Source of the DNA: a virus
Strand: one strand, 5' to 3'
Virus record (IMG/VR): IMGVR_UViG_3300048023_000579
Coordinates: 1 to 21,704 of that record
DNA length: 21,704 nucleotides
Both the position numbers and the translations under genes were made by a program. The stretch's first letter is position 1, and each line of letters begins with the position of its first letter. The notes under the pieces are model-generated. The model saw only the letters and a list, made by a program, of their open reading frames with translations. It searched no databases and was not told the origin of the DNA. Shown in pieces: positions 1-7,874 of the stretch.

Positions 1-78
1 TTCGCTGGTGGTATATCTACTCATCTGGGCGCTAGTGGTCCGACCACTATCACTGGTAACCCGATTGCGATTGGTTAA
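1..78 (+). CDS. C-terminal end of a truncated virion protein (possibly gp5-like baseplate hub/spike)
   Basis: The first 25 codons of the window are open in frame 1 and end at a TAA at 76-78, so this is the 3' end of a gene that begins outside the window. The visible peptide is rich in Gly, Thr, Ser and Ile (ending GNPIAIG), with a THLGASGP stretch. Such sequence suits a beta-helical or VgrG/gp5-type spike. In T4-like phages gp5 lies near gp25 and the PAAR tip, which fits this position. That family call rests on composition and neighbourhood only. The next gene starts 11 bases later, and the TAAGGA covering this stop supplies its ribosome binding site. Confidence 0.5.
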   Translation, partial: FAGGISTHLGASGPTTITGNPIAIG

Positions 79-89
79 GGAATAATTAG

Positions 90-1031
90 ATGACTTATAT
101 ACCGCCAGGGATGCAGAAACAACCAAGTCCTTCTGCGTCGAAGGACAAGGTGCCTGGGGTTACACCATCAAAGCCTAGGGTTCCAATTGAAGTTGGGGTG
201 CCCGATGTAGATAATGAGCTCGTCGGGCCGCCAGAAGCGCCAGAAGACGATTCTATTACGGCGGGTGGAGTATTTTCCAGTGAGGCTATTGATGCACAGA
301 TCAATGACATCGCTGCGATGCAGAATCCCTGTGATGCGGTTGGTGAATTCTTTGAAGAGTTAGCGGATAAGATTGACGAGTTAAAAGAAAAATTTGACCA
401 ACTTATAGATTTGTTTGTCGATAAAGTATCCAACTTCTTGGGCGTTCCCGCAGTAATTGTTAGATGGGTAGTTGACTATGCACTGATTAAAGCAGGACTC
501 CAGAAAGAATTTCAAAGTGAAAATATATTTAAGGAAGTAGCTGGTCTGTTAGGTGTTGGTGGTCCAGGCGGAGGTGGTGCCGGTGCTGGTGGCGGCGGCC
601 CAGCTGGTGGTGGCCCATCATTTCAAGATGAGTTGAGAAGACTATATAAATTGGGATTAGACTCTCAGCAATTTCTTGAAGAAGTAGAAAGGATGAAGAG
701 AAAGTGGGGTGGGTTTGATCCTAGTTTGGACGAGATTCTTGATGACCCATCGGGGTGGATAAGAAACCTTGGATCTGACTTTGAACGACTCTGTAATATG
801 ATTCCAAAGTATGAGGCGGCCAAGAAGGGTGGATTAAAAGTCACAACTCCGGCATTTGGACTTGGGTTTCCAATACCACTCATAGAAATATTAGAAGAGG
901 GCCCTTCTCCTTGGATTACAAAATTATTAGATGTTTTAGAAGAGTTAGATTTCAGTGGGTTAGAGGCACACCAACATTATGACAAAATTACTGACGAAGC
1001 TGATGGATATTGTTCTTGGGGCGATGTCTAA
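90..1031 (+). CDS. Unrecognised 313-aa protein with glycine-rich linker, in the baseplate gene block
   Basis: I do not recognise this family. The protein has three visible parts. Residues 1 to about 58 are rich in Pro, Ser and acidic residues and probably disordered. Residues about 64-152 are strongly helical, with an amphipathic stretch of alternating Glu/Asp/Lys and Leu/Ile/Phe (about 84-115) and a hydrophobic helix near 118-137. An almost pure Gly/Ala/Pro linker (about 155-176) then leads to a second helical half ending in HQHYDKITDEADGYCSWGDV. There is no signal peptide; the hydrophobic helix contains Arg and Asp and is unlikely to be a membrane anchor. The ATG at 90 follows AAGGA (77-81) at a good distance. 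The place between a probable spike gene and gp25 suggests a virion or assembly role, which is inference. Two helical domains on a flexible linker would suit a hub adaptor or an assembly chaperone. Confidence 0.85.
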   Translation: MTYIPPGMQKQPSPSASKDKVPGVTPSKPRVPIEVGVPDVDNELVGPPEAPEDDSITAGGVFSSEAIDAQINDIAAMQNPCDAVGEFFEELADKIDELKEKFDQLIDLFVDKVSNFLGVPAVIVRWVVDYALIKAGLQKEFQSENIFKEVAGLLGVGGPGGGGAGAGGGGPAGGGPSFQDELRRLYKLGLDSQQFLEEVERMKRKWGGFDPSLDEILDDPSGWIRNLGSDFERLCNMIPKYEAAKKGGLKVTTPAFGLGFPIPLIEILEEGPSPWITKLLDVLEELDFSGLEAHQHYDKITDEADGYCSWGDV

Positions 1032-1036
1032 ACGAG

Positions 1037-1044
1037 TATAAATA
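1037..1044 (+). promoter_or_regulatory. T4-type late promoter, TATAAATA, abutting gp25 start
   Basis: Exact match to the T4 late promoter octamer, which is read by RNA polymerase carrying the phage late sigma (gp55) and needs no -35 box. It lies in the 18-base gap before gp25, and its last base is six bases upstream of the gp25 ATG. T4 late transcripts start roughly 5-7 bases after the octamer, so transcription would begin at or next to that ATG. The location outside coding sequence supports function; transcription itself is not shown. Confidence 0.75.
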
Positions 1045-1049
1045 ATACC

Positions 1050-1454
1050 ATGCCTATTACACAAAACAATCCGACGAAGATTTATAAAGATATTGATATA
1101 TCTTTTGCGAAGAATCCGAATACACTGGACATCTCAAAGAAGATCGATGTCGCAGCTGTAAAGCAGGCTTTGAGACTTTTGATTAATACACAGTATTATG
1201 AGAAACCTTTTAATCCAGAATTCGGAAGTAATATTAGAGCGTTATTGTTTCAACCTTTTGGCATTGAGACCGCTAGTAGATTACAGAGAGAACTAAAACA
1301 GACAATAGAGAACTTTGAACCCAGAGCAAAGATTCAATCAGTACTTATTGATCCCAATCTTGACACGCAGGAATATAACGTAGAACTTGAATTTTATGTT
1401 GTTGGCATACAGGGTGTTCAAACTTTGGATACCGTTCTAACGAGGTTAAGATAA
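1050..1454 (+). CDS. 25: Baseplate wedge subunit gp25 (lysozyme-like gp25 family)
   Basis: The 134-residue product matches the gp25/TssE-like family in length (T4 gp25 is about 130 residues) and motifs. Its central block LLINTQYYEKPFNPEFGSNI (about 43-62) is followed by ALLFQPF and, near 88-95, NFEPRAKI, ending in a beta-strand-rich tail. In T4-like phages gp25 belongs to the wedge core with gp6 and gp53 and helps nucleate sheath polymerisation at the baseplate. The lysozyme-like label is historical and no enzymatic role is implied. The start at 1050 has no clear Shine-Dalgarno sequence; instead a late promoter ends six bases upstream, so a leaderless transcript is possible. The stop TAA shares its last base with the ATG of the PAAR gene (TAATG), indicating coupled translation. 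Confidence 0.95.
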   Translation: MPITQNNPTKIYKDIDISFAKNPNTLDISKKIDVAAVKQALRLLINTQYYEKPFNPEFGSNIRALLFQPFGIETASRLQRELKQTIENFEPRAKIQSVLIDPNLDTQEYNVELEFYVVGIQGVQTLDTVLTRLR

Positions 1455-1771
1455 TGGCAGCTATTTGGATTGCTCCTGGCTTTACTTTTAACGCAACCGA
1501 GGGGAATGGTGCAATTACTCCCATTCCTTGCAACGTTACTATTAATGGTGCTACACCAATTCTTGAGGGCAGTGTTGTCGCCCCACACGGCAGTCATACG
1601 GCCTCGCCGGGGTCACCAATAACAATAAGTGGAAATTTGGGTCCGGCCAACATTTTAATTAACGGTTTGAGAATAGCAACAGAAAGTTCTACGGCTTCAT
1701 GTGGAGATGGTATTGCACCAGGCCCACCCGACCCCGCGCCCAAAACACTTTCTACAACTGTAACAATATAA
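1454..1771 (+). CDS. PAAR-domain spike tip protein
   Basis: This 105-residue protein has the layout of PAAR-repeat proteins, which cap the central spike of contractile tails and type VI secretion systems and help pierce the outer membrane. Visible features are paired strands with ING turns (residues 30-32, 70-71), a His-bearing segment VVAPHGSHT (about 41-49), ITISG, and NILINGLRIATESSTASCG (about 66-84). His45, His48 and Cys83 are good candidates for the metal-binding site that orders the tip; this follows the family pattern and is not proven. The tail is Pro-rich (GPPDPAPK). In T4 the equivalent is gp5.4. The ATG at 1454 overlaps the gp25 stop, with GAGG at 1442-1445 as ribosome binding site. 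Placement beside gp25 and gp6 supports the call. Confidence 0.9.
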   Translation: MAAIWIAPGFTFNATEGNGAITPIPCNVTINGATPILEGSVVAPHGSHTASPGSPITISGNLGPANILINGLRIATESSTASCGDGIAPGPPDPAPKTLSTTVTI

Positions 1772-1785
1772 TAAGGTAAAATAAG

Positions 1786-3699
1786 ATGGCAGTTAAGAAT
1801 GTCACAGAATTAGACTACGAGAATATTAGGTCTAATCTAAGAACCTTTTTACAGAATCAGGACGAGTTTTCGGACTATGATTTTCAAGCTTCTGGTCTTT
1901 CTACTCTTATAGACTTGCTTGCATATAACACGCACTACAATGCGGTTCTTGCACACATGGTTTCAAACGAAGCCTTCCTTGATTCTGCTGTAAAAAGAAA
2001 CTCCGTTGTATCCATTGCGAAGACTATGGGTTACATACCCAGATCAGCTAGAGCGTCTGCTGCCGTTCTTAATCTTACCGTATTCCCCTCATCCTTGTAC
2101 ACTAGTTCAGTACTTACTATATCAAAAGATAAAATCTTTTCTAGTAACGTAGGCGGTGTGTCTTACAACTTTGTTCCATCAGAAGATTACACGGCAACAA
2201 AATCTGTAATTGATGATGTGGCTGCATTTAGATTTGAAAATATAAGATTGATTGAAGGGACGAGAACCACTACCTCAGAGGTTATCAATTCTTCTAGTTT
2301 GTCTGGACCTATCGTTTTGGTAAATGACAATGTAGACACCACTACGATAAGTGTTAGGGTTCAATCTTCAATTTCAAACAGTTCTACAGAAGTTTATACT
2401 CCTGTCAATAATGTACTGGATGTTACTGCGACATCAAAAGTTTTTTATCTTGAAGAAAGGACAGATGGATATTATCAAATTGTATTTGGTGATGGTATTC
2501 TTGGTAAAAAATTGGAAGTCGGTAATATTGTAATCGTTGATTACATGACTACAAATGCTTCTCTTGCAAACGGCGCAAGAGTATTTTATTACCCGTCCAA
2601 TCTTACTGGAAACGGTGAGACGACCAACGGTTCTATTGTTGACGCATCTGCTGGTGGGTTTGAAGCAGAAACGACTGACAGCATTAGATTTAACGCTCCT
2701 CGTTTCAATGCTGCTAAGGGAAGGACAATAACAAAGACTGATTACGAAACAACCATCAAAGACTCCAATCCAAATATTCGATCAGTATCGGTTTGGGGTG
2801 GTGAAGATAATATTCCTGCCATCTATGGAAAGGTGTTTGTTTCAATGCAACCACAGGAAGGATATGTAATCAGTGACGCAGACAAACAAACCATTCTCAA
2901 CGGCGTACTGGAACCCAGAATGCCAGTTGGCCTTATCCCAGAATTTGTTGACCCCGAGTATATTCAGCTGGGATTGGGTGTTACTGCCACATATGACGAT
3001 AAACTCACAACACTGTCTCCCGATGCACTCAAGGCTTTGATTGTTGCGAAGATAGAAAATTTCTTTGATACTGAAGTGAACCAGTTGAAGAAAAACTTCT
3101 ACATCTCCAAACTGACAAGAGAAATTGGTAAAGTGTCTGATTCTATTGTTGCAAGTAACGTCGAGATGCGATTGATTAAAAAACTTGACCCGACATATTC
3201 GAGTAGCAAACGGTATGAGGCAAAGTTCAACAATAAAATTATGCCCATGGCAGTAAGATCAAATTACTTTACTGTAAATCTGAATGGTTCTAGATCAGAG
3301 GTATCTCTTGGTGATGTACCCAACCCAACCGTTGTTGCACCAGTATACAGTGGTACGGGAACACTTGTTCTCAAAAGTAAGGCGACAGGGGAAATCTTGG
3401 CGCAGAATGTTGGTACGGTAGATTACGATACAGGAAAGATTGATATTACTAGTATGATTATTGAAAGTATTACTGGTATTGCAAATACTCAATTAAGAAT
3501 CGTTTGTACACCGCATGAATCCGCTAGGAATATCTCGGTTGATATTCTTGTAAGAACAACCGCAGAGGCGGACTACGCCGTTGAGGCTTCTCCCGCTAAA
3601 AACATCATTTTGCAGTTGGATGATTCAGCTGAAGATGTCATTGCGAATATTAGAAAAGGACTTTCTGTGGTGATGATTCCAAGGGTAACTGATGAATAG
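1786..3699 (+). CDS. 6: Baseplate wedge subunit gp6 (baseplate J-like)
   Basis: The 637-residue product is close in length to T4 gp6 (660 residues) and has the family's typical beginning: an LDYENIRSNLRTFL helix, then DYDFQASGLSTLIDLLAYNT (about 30-49), NEAFLDSA and the strongly conserved RNSVVSIAKTMGYIPRSARA. Middle and C-terminal parts include VVFGDGILGK-like turns and the RFNAPRFNAAKGRTITKTDY block seen in gp6/baseplate J proteins. gp6 forms dimers that make the continuous inner ring of the baseplate, touching gp25, gp53 and gp7. The start at 1786 is preceded by AAGG (1773-1776) with a 9-base spacing. The stop at 3697-3699 lies inside the next gene's start region (ATGAATAG, 8-base overlap), consistent with wedge proteins made in fixed ratio by coupled translation. 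Confidence 0.95.
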   Translation: MAVKNVTELDYENIRSNLRTFLQNQDEFSDYDFQASGLSTLIDLLAYNTHYNAVLAHMVSNEAFLDSAVKRNSVVSIAKTMGYIPRSARASAAVLNLTVFPSSLYTSSVLTISKDKIFSSNVGGVSYNFVPSEDYTATKSVIDDVAAFRFENIRLIEGTRTTTSEVINSSSLSGPIVLVNDNVDTTTISVRVQSSISNSSTEVYTPVNNVLDVTATSKVFYLEERTDGYYQIVFGDGILGKKLEVGNIVIVDYMTTNASLANGARVFYYPSNLTGNGETTNGSIVDASAGGFEAETTDSIRFNAPRFNAAKGRTITKTDYETTIKDSNPNIRSVSVWGGEDNIPAIYGKVFVSMQPQEGYVISDADKQTILNGVLEPRMPVGLIPEFVDPEYIQLGLGVTATYDDKLTTLSPDALKALIVAKIENFFDTEVNQLKKNFYISKLTREIGKVSDSIVASNVEMRLIKKLDPTYSSSKRYEAKFNNKIMPMAVRSNYFTVNLNGSRSEVSLGDVPNPTVVAPVYSGTGTLVLKSKATGEILAQNVGTVDYDTGKIDITSMIIESITGIANTQLRIVCTPHESARNISVDILVRTTAEADYAVEASPAKNIILQLDDSAEDVIANIRKGLSVVMIPRVTDE

Positions 3700-6600
3700 A
3701 GTTGCAACATTTAAGGAATATATTGCATCTATCCAAATAGATGATGGCGGCGAATTTTATTTTGGATCGCCCGGCGTAATAATTCCTCCCCCAGATAGGG
3801 GTCACGGAAACCTCGTTCAAGCAACGGGAACGGTTTCTCTTGATAGTTTCGGCAGCATCGATTCCATTACCATAACAAATGAAGGTGATGGATATACGAC
3901 ATCCCCCACACCTTATATTGTTGGTTTCCCCACGACTTATGGAATTACCTCTGGTGAGGCTTCATACGGTGTTGGGTCTCATAATACGGTACAAACAACA
4001 TCTGATTCGACAGATGGCGAAGGATTGACTATCAATGTTACTATTGATTCCTTTGGTACTGTTAGTCTTGTTACTGCCAATAGAGGAAACTCTCTATACA
4101 GGTCCGGCGACATAATATCGATTGATCCCACGTTGATTGGTGGAAACCCAGATGATGACCCAATCACCGCACAAGTATCAAAGATCAACGGTGGAGACGT
4201 TGCGACTCTCAGTGCCACTGTTGCCAAAGTTAGTTCTGGTGACGTTTACGTCCAACCAAAAATTTCTCCGTTTGTCGGAAATCAACTTCCAGAAGTTTTT
4301 CAAGTAGACTATCCTCTCTTTAAGACTTTCTTTGAAAAATACTACAAGTTCTTAGAACAAACAAATACAACGGACAACACTAAACACGGTCCATTGAAGG
4401 TACTTCAAGATTTTCTCAACAAACTTGATGTTGACTTCAACGATGATGGTAGTCCGATCACTGATGACAATTTCTTAGTAGAATTTTTCAAAGACTATGC
4501 TAAAGATTTGCCTCTAAAACAGAGCGCAAAGTTATCTAGAGTTATCAAAGATATCAATTCTTTCTACACTGCAAAGGGTAGTCCAGAAGCGATCAAATAT
4601 CTTTTCAAAGTTTTATACAACGAAGATGTGGGTGTAGTAAACTCTGGTCAATTTATTCTTAGACCTTCATCAAACCAATTCACGCAAGATTATGTTATCA
4701 AAGTATTTGAAGCAGAACACAATCCCAACAATGTATTGGAGTTGGAAGGCAGAAGAATTGACTTACACTACTCTGTTTCTGATGGTGCTGCGACACAAAA
4801 CTTAATAAAAACTACTACAGTAAAACGAGCCACAAAAATATCTTACACCAACCCACAAGCATTTGAGTTGGTGTTGGACCTGCCGCCCAGTTTTACTCTG
4901 GTTGGTCCTGGCGTTGGTCAAGATGGATATGACGATCAATTATTTGCTTACGTCTGTGGTAACGTTGGCACGGTCACTGGTACGGGTACTGGTGGAGTTT
5001 TTGAAAATCCCAGTTCTAGTGTGGTCGATGGGACATACACGGTCACCGATTCTGATTATACAAGTTACTTAGATGTTGAATATCAAAACAATGTAGAGTA
5101 TGAAAAGGGAACGTATGTCAAGACAAACGGCAGACTATATGTTACTGTAAACAAAGGAACAACCGATTCGTCTAGTGCTGGACCCACTCATGAAAGTGGA
5201 GAGAAGTTAGACGGAACCTCAAAACTGCGTTTCATTTCTTTTAGTGAACACAAAACAACATCAAGTTCTGGTGCCGAATTTGAAGTAGTAATTCAAGGAA
5301 ATGCGATAGATAGTGTCACTGTCAATTCAGTTGGTAGTAATTATGTTCTTGGGGAAATTTTTGAAATACCGACAACAGTATTTGGCGGCAGTGGAACACC
5401 CCCCGTCAAGTTTAAAGTTGGTACAATTACTTCTGGTAAAATAGATCACGTTCTTATTACTGATGGCGGCACTGGATTTAGTGCAAACCCATCTGTAAAA
5501 ATTGTCCCAAATGAAACTGACACAATATTATCAGATGCGGCAATTTCAACAAGACTTGCCGATGGGAGTATCAGTGAAACCGTATTTATTGCAAACGCCA
5601 GAGGCATTGGGTACAACAATACCCCAGAACTCAGAGTAAACGTTGGCAATATACTGACGTTCCTTACACTTGAAGATGAGTCTGGATACTTCAACATAAA
5701 GGCATTCCCTGTTAGAGTATTGAACGGGGCTACCTTCAATACAATCTCTCCCACTTCTTCTACCACCAAGGGTGGATTTAATATTGGCGATACGTTCAAG
5801 GTATCTGAAACAGGATCAACCCTTGGACAATATGCCCTAGATTACTTCTTAGAAGACTATACAATTAGTGGAGTGACAAATAACGGATATGTTAAAATTA
5901 CTGCGCTCAGTGACAATGGGTATCCAAGAGAATTTGAAATCGTTGCTGTCGGTGGTGGATACTACAGGGCTGACTTTACATTTGATATTACTTCTGACAT
6001 AGATGAAACTTGTACAATCGATATAACCACTGGATACAATGCACTCCTTGCTGGTGTGTTTAAAGATGCCGGAAGTTTCTTGTCAGATGCAAATAGGGTA
6101 TTTGATAACAGAATTTATCAACACTTCTCATATGAAATTGAGAGTGAAAGACCTCAGGCCGAATGGGATGGGTATGTCAGAAGAGCTGCTCACCCAATTG
6201 GATTTGGTGTCTTTGGAAACTTGCAGATTAGACAAGATGTTGACCTCTCTTCAAACTTTGTTATTGAGACTGATGTCTACATGTTCTTCAAGTATCCAGA
6301 CATCGAAGAAATGTTTATGTCTGACACTGCTCGCAAGGACGTACATAAAGCAGGCATCACTGATTCCATATTCCCAGGCGATGGATTGGCATCCAGACAA
6401 AACGTTGGAGTGGTGGTCAACAAATTCGATGTCGGGTTGGGCAAATTTGATGATGTTGGTCTATCCGATGAGTTTGGTCCGTATACATTACAAGGTACTG
6501 AGGTTGAGAACTTCTATGCTACCTCTGATGGTACTGTAACTGGTGACCCCTACTTCTTTGTCCACGGGGATGAGGATGATGATTACATACAAAGATTTGC

Positions 6601-7345
6601 GAATGGTGATTACTTCTTAGAAGACTATGTAGAACAAGGTAATCCATTCAAAGACATTACAATGTTGTTTGATTCTACCACTACTGGAGGATACGCTACC
6701 GACTACTTCTTGGAAGACTATGCATTGGTTGTCGATGCAGACCCAGAGAGAGGAACGACACTTGTTTATGTAGATGATACTGTTTCTAGTTTAAATGTTC
6801 ACATCGAAGTTGCGGGTGGTGTTTCTCCGATAGACAATTTGTATGCTACCTCTGATGGCACTGTAACTGGTAATCCCTACTTCTTCCAGCACTCCAATTC
6901 AGATGACGATTATGTACGAACGGCCGTTCCGAGTGGAGACGAAGTGCGTTTCGATGATTCAAGTGTCGCAATTTCTTTCGTGTTCTTTAGAAATTCTCCA
7001 TCGGACTTTGACCATGAAAGTGTGACGGTTGAAGATACGGCAGTACCGACACTGAATAGGGTTATTACATCAGGCCTCGCGGTCAATGATGTCGCGCTAA
7101 TTAATGGAGGCCTTGGAAATTCTGATACGATGTCTATTTCCGACAGTGTGCCTTCACTTGAAATTGTTGCTGCACCGTCAGACACACCAAATGTAAATGA
7201 TTCGACAGAATTTGACTTTGTATTATCTGAAAGAACGGACGCATTTGATGTGTCTGAAAGTGGTAATGTAATTTCTCAATCTTATACGGAAGATTTGTCA
7301 TATTTCTCTCAAGATTATGTCGCAGATACCGTAGTTAATTTCTAG
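3692..7345 (+). CDS. 7: Baseplate wedge protein, gp7-like, with C-terminal repeats
   Basis: This 1217-residue protein directly follows gp6, as gp7 does in T4-like phages, and is somewhat longer than T4 gp7 (1032 residues). The most family-like part is about residues 198-310: PEVFQVDYPLFKTFFEKYYK, then LKVLQDFLNKLDVDF, VEFFKDYAKDLPL and FYTAKGSPEAIKYLFKVLY. Flanking parts are beta-rich with several GxGY-type turns (for example ITNEGDGYTTSP, ITDGGTGFSANPS). A module with GTT and GPTHESG lies at 5099-5239. The C-terminal third carries repeats: YFLEDY three times and YATSDGTVTG twice, followed by an acidic, threonine- and aspartate-rich tail ending near YFSQDYVADT. The protein would help start wedge assembly and link inner ring to periphery. 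The gp7 label rests on position and the central motif; the tail may be lineage-specific. Confidence 0.8.
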   Translation: MNRVATFKEYIASIQIDDGGEFYFGSPGVIIPPPDRGHGNLVQATGTVSLDSFGSIDSITITNEGDGYTTSPTPYIVGFPTTYGITSGEASYGVGSHNTVQTTSDSTDGEGLTINVTIDSFGTVSLVTANRGNSLYRSGDIISIDPTLIGGNPDDDPITAQVSKINGGDVATLSATVAKVSSGDVYVQPKISPFVGNQLPEVFQVDYPLFKTFFEKYYKFLEQTNTTDNTKHGPLKVLQDFLNKLDVDFNDDGSPITDDNFLVEFFKDYAKDLPLKQSAKLSRVIKDINSFYTAKGSPEAIKYLFKVLYNEDVGVVNSGQFILRPSSNQFTQDYVIKVFEAEHNPNNVLELEGRRIDLHYSVSDGAATQNLIKTTTVKRATKISYTNPQAFELVLDLPPSFTLVGPGVGQDGYDDQLFAYVCGNVGTVTGTGTGGVFENPSSSVVDGTYTVTDSDYTSYLDVEYQNNVEYEKGTYVKTNGRLYVTVNKGTTDSSSAGPTHESGEKLDGTSKLRFISFSEHKTTSSSGAEFEVVIQGNAIDSVTVNSVGSNYVLGEIFEIPTTVFGGSGTPPVKFKVGTITSGKIDHVLITDGGTGFSANPSVKIVPNETDTILSDAAISTRLADGSISETVFIANARGIGYNNTPELRVNVGNILTFLTLEDESGYFNIKAFPVRVLNGATFNTISPTSSTTKGGFNIGDTFKVSETGSTLGQYALDYFLEDYTISGVTNNGYVKITALSDNGYPREFEIVAVGGGYYRADFTFDITSDIDETCTIDITTGYNALLAGVFKDAGSFLSDANRVFDNRIYQHFSYEIESERPQAEWDGYVRRAAHPIGFGVFGNLQIRQDVDLSSNFVIETDVYMFFKYPDIEEMFMSDTARKDVHKAGITDSIFPGDGLASRQNVGVVVNKFDVGLGKFDDVGLSDEFGPYTLQGTEVENFYATSDGTVTGDPYFFVHGDEDDDYIQRFANGDYFLEDYVEQGNPFKDITMLFDSTTTGGYATDYFLEDYALVVDADPERGTTLVYVDDTVSSLNVHIEVAGGVSPIDNLYATSDGTVTGNPYFFQHSNSDDDYVRTAVPSGDEVRFDDSSVAISFVFFRNSPSDFDHESVTVEDTAVPTLNRVITSGLAVNDVALINGGLGNSDTMSISDSVPSLEIVAAPSDTPNVNDSTEFDFVLSERTDAFDVSESGNVISQSYTEDLSYFSQDYVADTVVNF
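5840..6721 (+). repeat. Three dispersed copies of a 21-bp YFLEDY-encoding repeat
   Basis: Near-identical 21-base segments at 5840-5860, 6608-6628 and 6701-6721 encode (D)YFLEDY inside the gp7-like gene. The first two are identical at the DNA level and the third differs at synonymous positions. A weaker relative (YFSQDYV) sits at the protein's C-terminus. Conserved peptide with some silent changes suggests an old internal duplication kept by selection on the protein. Confidence 0.8.
6509..6892 (+). repeat. Two 57-bp direct repeats encoding YATSDGTVTG-xPYFF
   Basis: Segments 6509-6565 and 6836-6892, 327 bases apart, encode the same peptide core: N-[FL]-YATSDGTVTG-[DN]-PYFF, followed shortly by an acidic DDDY. 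They are in frame with each other within the gp7-like gene and differ at only a few bases. The first copy is followed by a YFLEDY repeat and the second is not, so a larger unit has been duplicated and partly eroded. Confidence 0.85.
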
Positions 7346-7351
7346 AAACAT

Positions 7352-7359
7352 TATAAATA
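7352..7359 (+). promoter_or_regulatory. T4-type late promoter, TATAAATA, upstream of the 149-aa gene
   Basis: Exact late-promoter octamer in the 55-base gap between the gp7-like gene and the gene at 7401. A start about six bases downstream would give a leader of roughly 35 bases that includes the ribosome binding site GGAG (7390-7393). This is the best-placed late promoter in the window: intergenic, correctly oriented, with an ordinary leader. Confidence 0.85.
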
Positions 7360-7400
7360 AGTAGATCATAGGCGAAACAAATCCCCAATGGAGACAACAA

Positions 7401-7850
7401 ATGCAACATTCTAGTGCCTTAAATGCCAAAGGTCGTTTGACCATCGAACAGTTTGATAAGGAAGGCAACCTTATCCACGCAGAAGATACAACTAACGTTG
7501 TTGTTAGTGACGGTCTTGACTATATCACCGAACGCATGAAAGACAATACGACAACTGTCATGTCTCATATGGCTGTTGGTTCTGACAACACTGCTGCCGC
7601 TGCTGGCGACAGTACTCTTGGAACAGAACTTGGTCGAGTCGCTCTTACATCAACAACCGTTTCCAGTAATACCATTACTTACGTCGGCGATTTTCCCGCT
7701 GGTACTGGTACTGGTGCTGTTGTTGAAGCTGGTGTCTTGAATAACTCTACTGGTGGTGATCTGCTTTGCAGAACAGTATTCTCAGTAGTGAATAAGGCCG
7801 CTGCGGATACGCTAAAAATTACTTGGACGCTGACTGTAAGCGACTCCTAA
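7401..7850 (+). CDS. Small virion-type protein of unknown role (149 aa)
   Basis: I recognise the general pattern but not a named function. The segment from about residue 57, MAVGSDNTAAAAGDSTLGTE followed by LGRVAL, then TYVGDFPAGTGTGAVVEAGV and TVFSVVNKAAADTLKITWTL, resembles a widespread family of small phage tail or fibre-associated proteins in which 'GTELGR', 'EAG' and 'K.a.DtL.itW' are conserved. The protein is beta-rich, lacks a signal peptide and is of ordinary composition. It has its own late promoter (7352) and a good ribosome binding site (GGAG at 7390-7393), so it is probably made in quantity late in infection. It lies between the gp7-like and gp8-like genes, which suggests a baseplate or fibre-attachment component; that is inferred from position. 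Confidence 0.8.
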   Translation: MQHSSALNAKGRLTIEQFDKEGNLIHAEDTTNVVVSDGLDYITERMKDNTTTVMSHMAVGSDNTAAAAGDSTLGTELGRVALTSTTVSSNTITYVGDFPAGTGTGAVVEAGVLNNSTGGDLLCRTVFSVVNKAAADTLKITWTLTVSDS

Positions 7851-7861
7851 TTATAGTTTTT

Positions 7862-7866
7862 GGGAG
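7862..7866 (+). promoter_or_regulatory. Ribosome binding site fixing the gp8-like start at 7875
   Basis: GGGAG lies 8 bases before the ATG at 7875. An in-frame TTG at 7860 would extend the protein by five residues, but it overlaps this site and has no ribosome binding site of its own. The site could also pair with ACTCC at 7843-7847, forming a small hairpin. Confidence 0.75.
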
Positions 7867-7874
7867 TTTGCCGA

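Noticed and set aside
645-652. TATAAATT, a one-base mismatch to the late promoter octamer
   Set aside because: It lies inside the 313-aa gene far from any start, with the last base wrong; one-off matches are expected by chance in this composition.
1345-1533. Minus-strand open frame across the gp25/PAAR junction
   Set aside because: Both genes on the + strand are confidently assigned, and the minus-strand peptide shows no recognisable pattern or ribosome binding site.
6039-6539. A 166-codon + strand open frame in another frame of the gp7-like gene
   Set aside because: It overlaps strongly gp7-like coding sequence, has no ribosome binding site, and its Met/Leu/Ser-rich peptide looks like out-of-frame reading.
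7860-7874. TTG start extending the gp8-like protein by five residues
   Set aside because: It overlaps the GGGAG that serves the ATG at 7875 and has no ribosome binding site.
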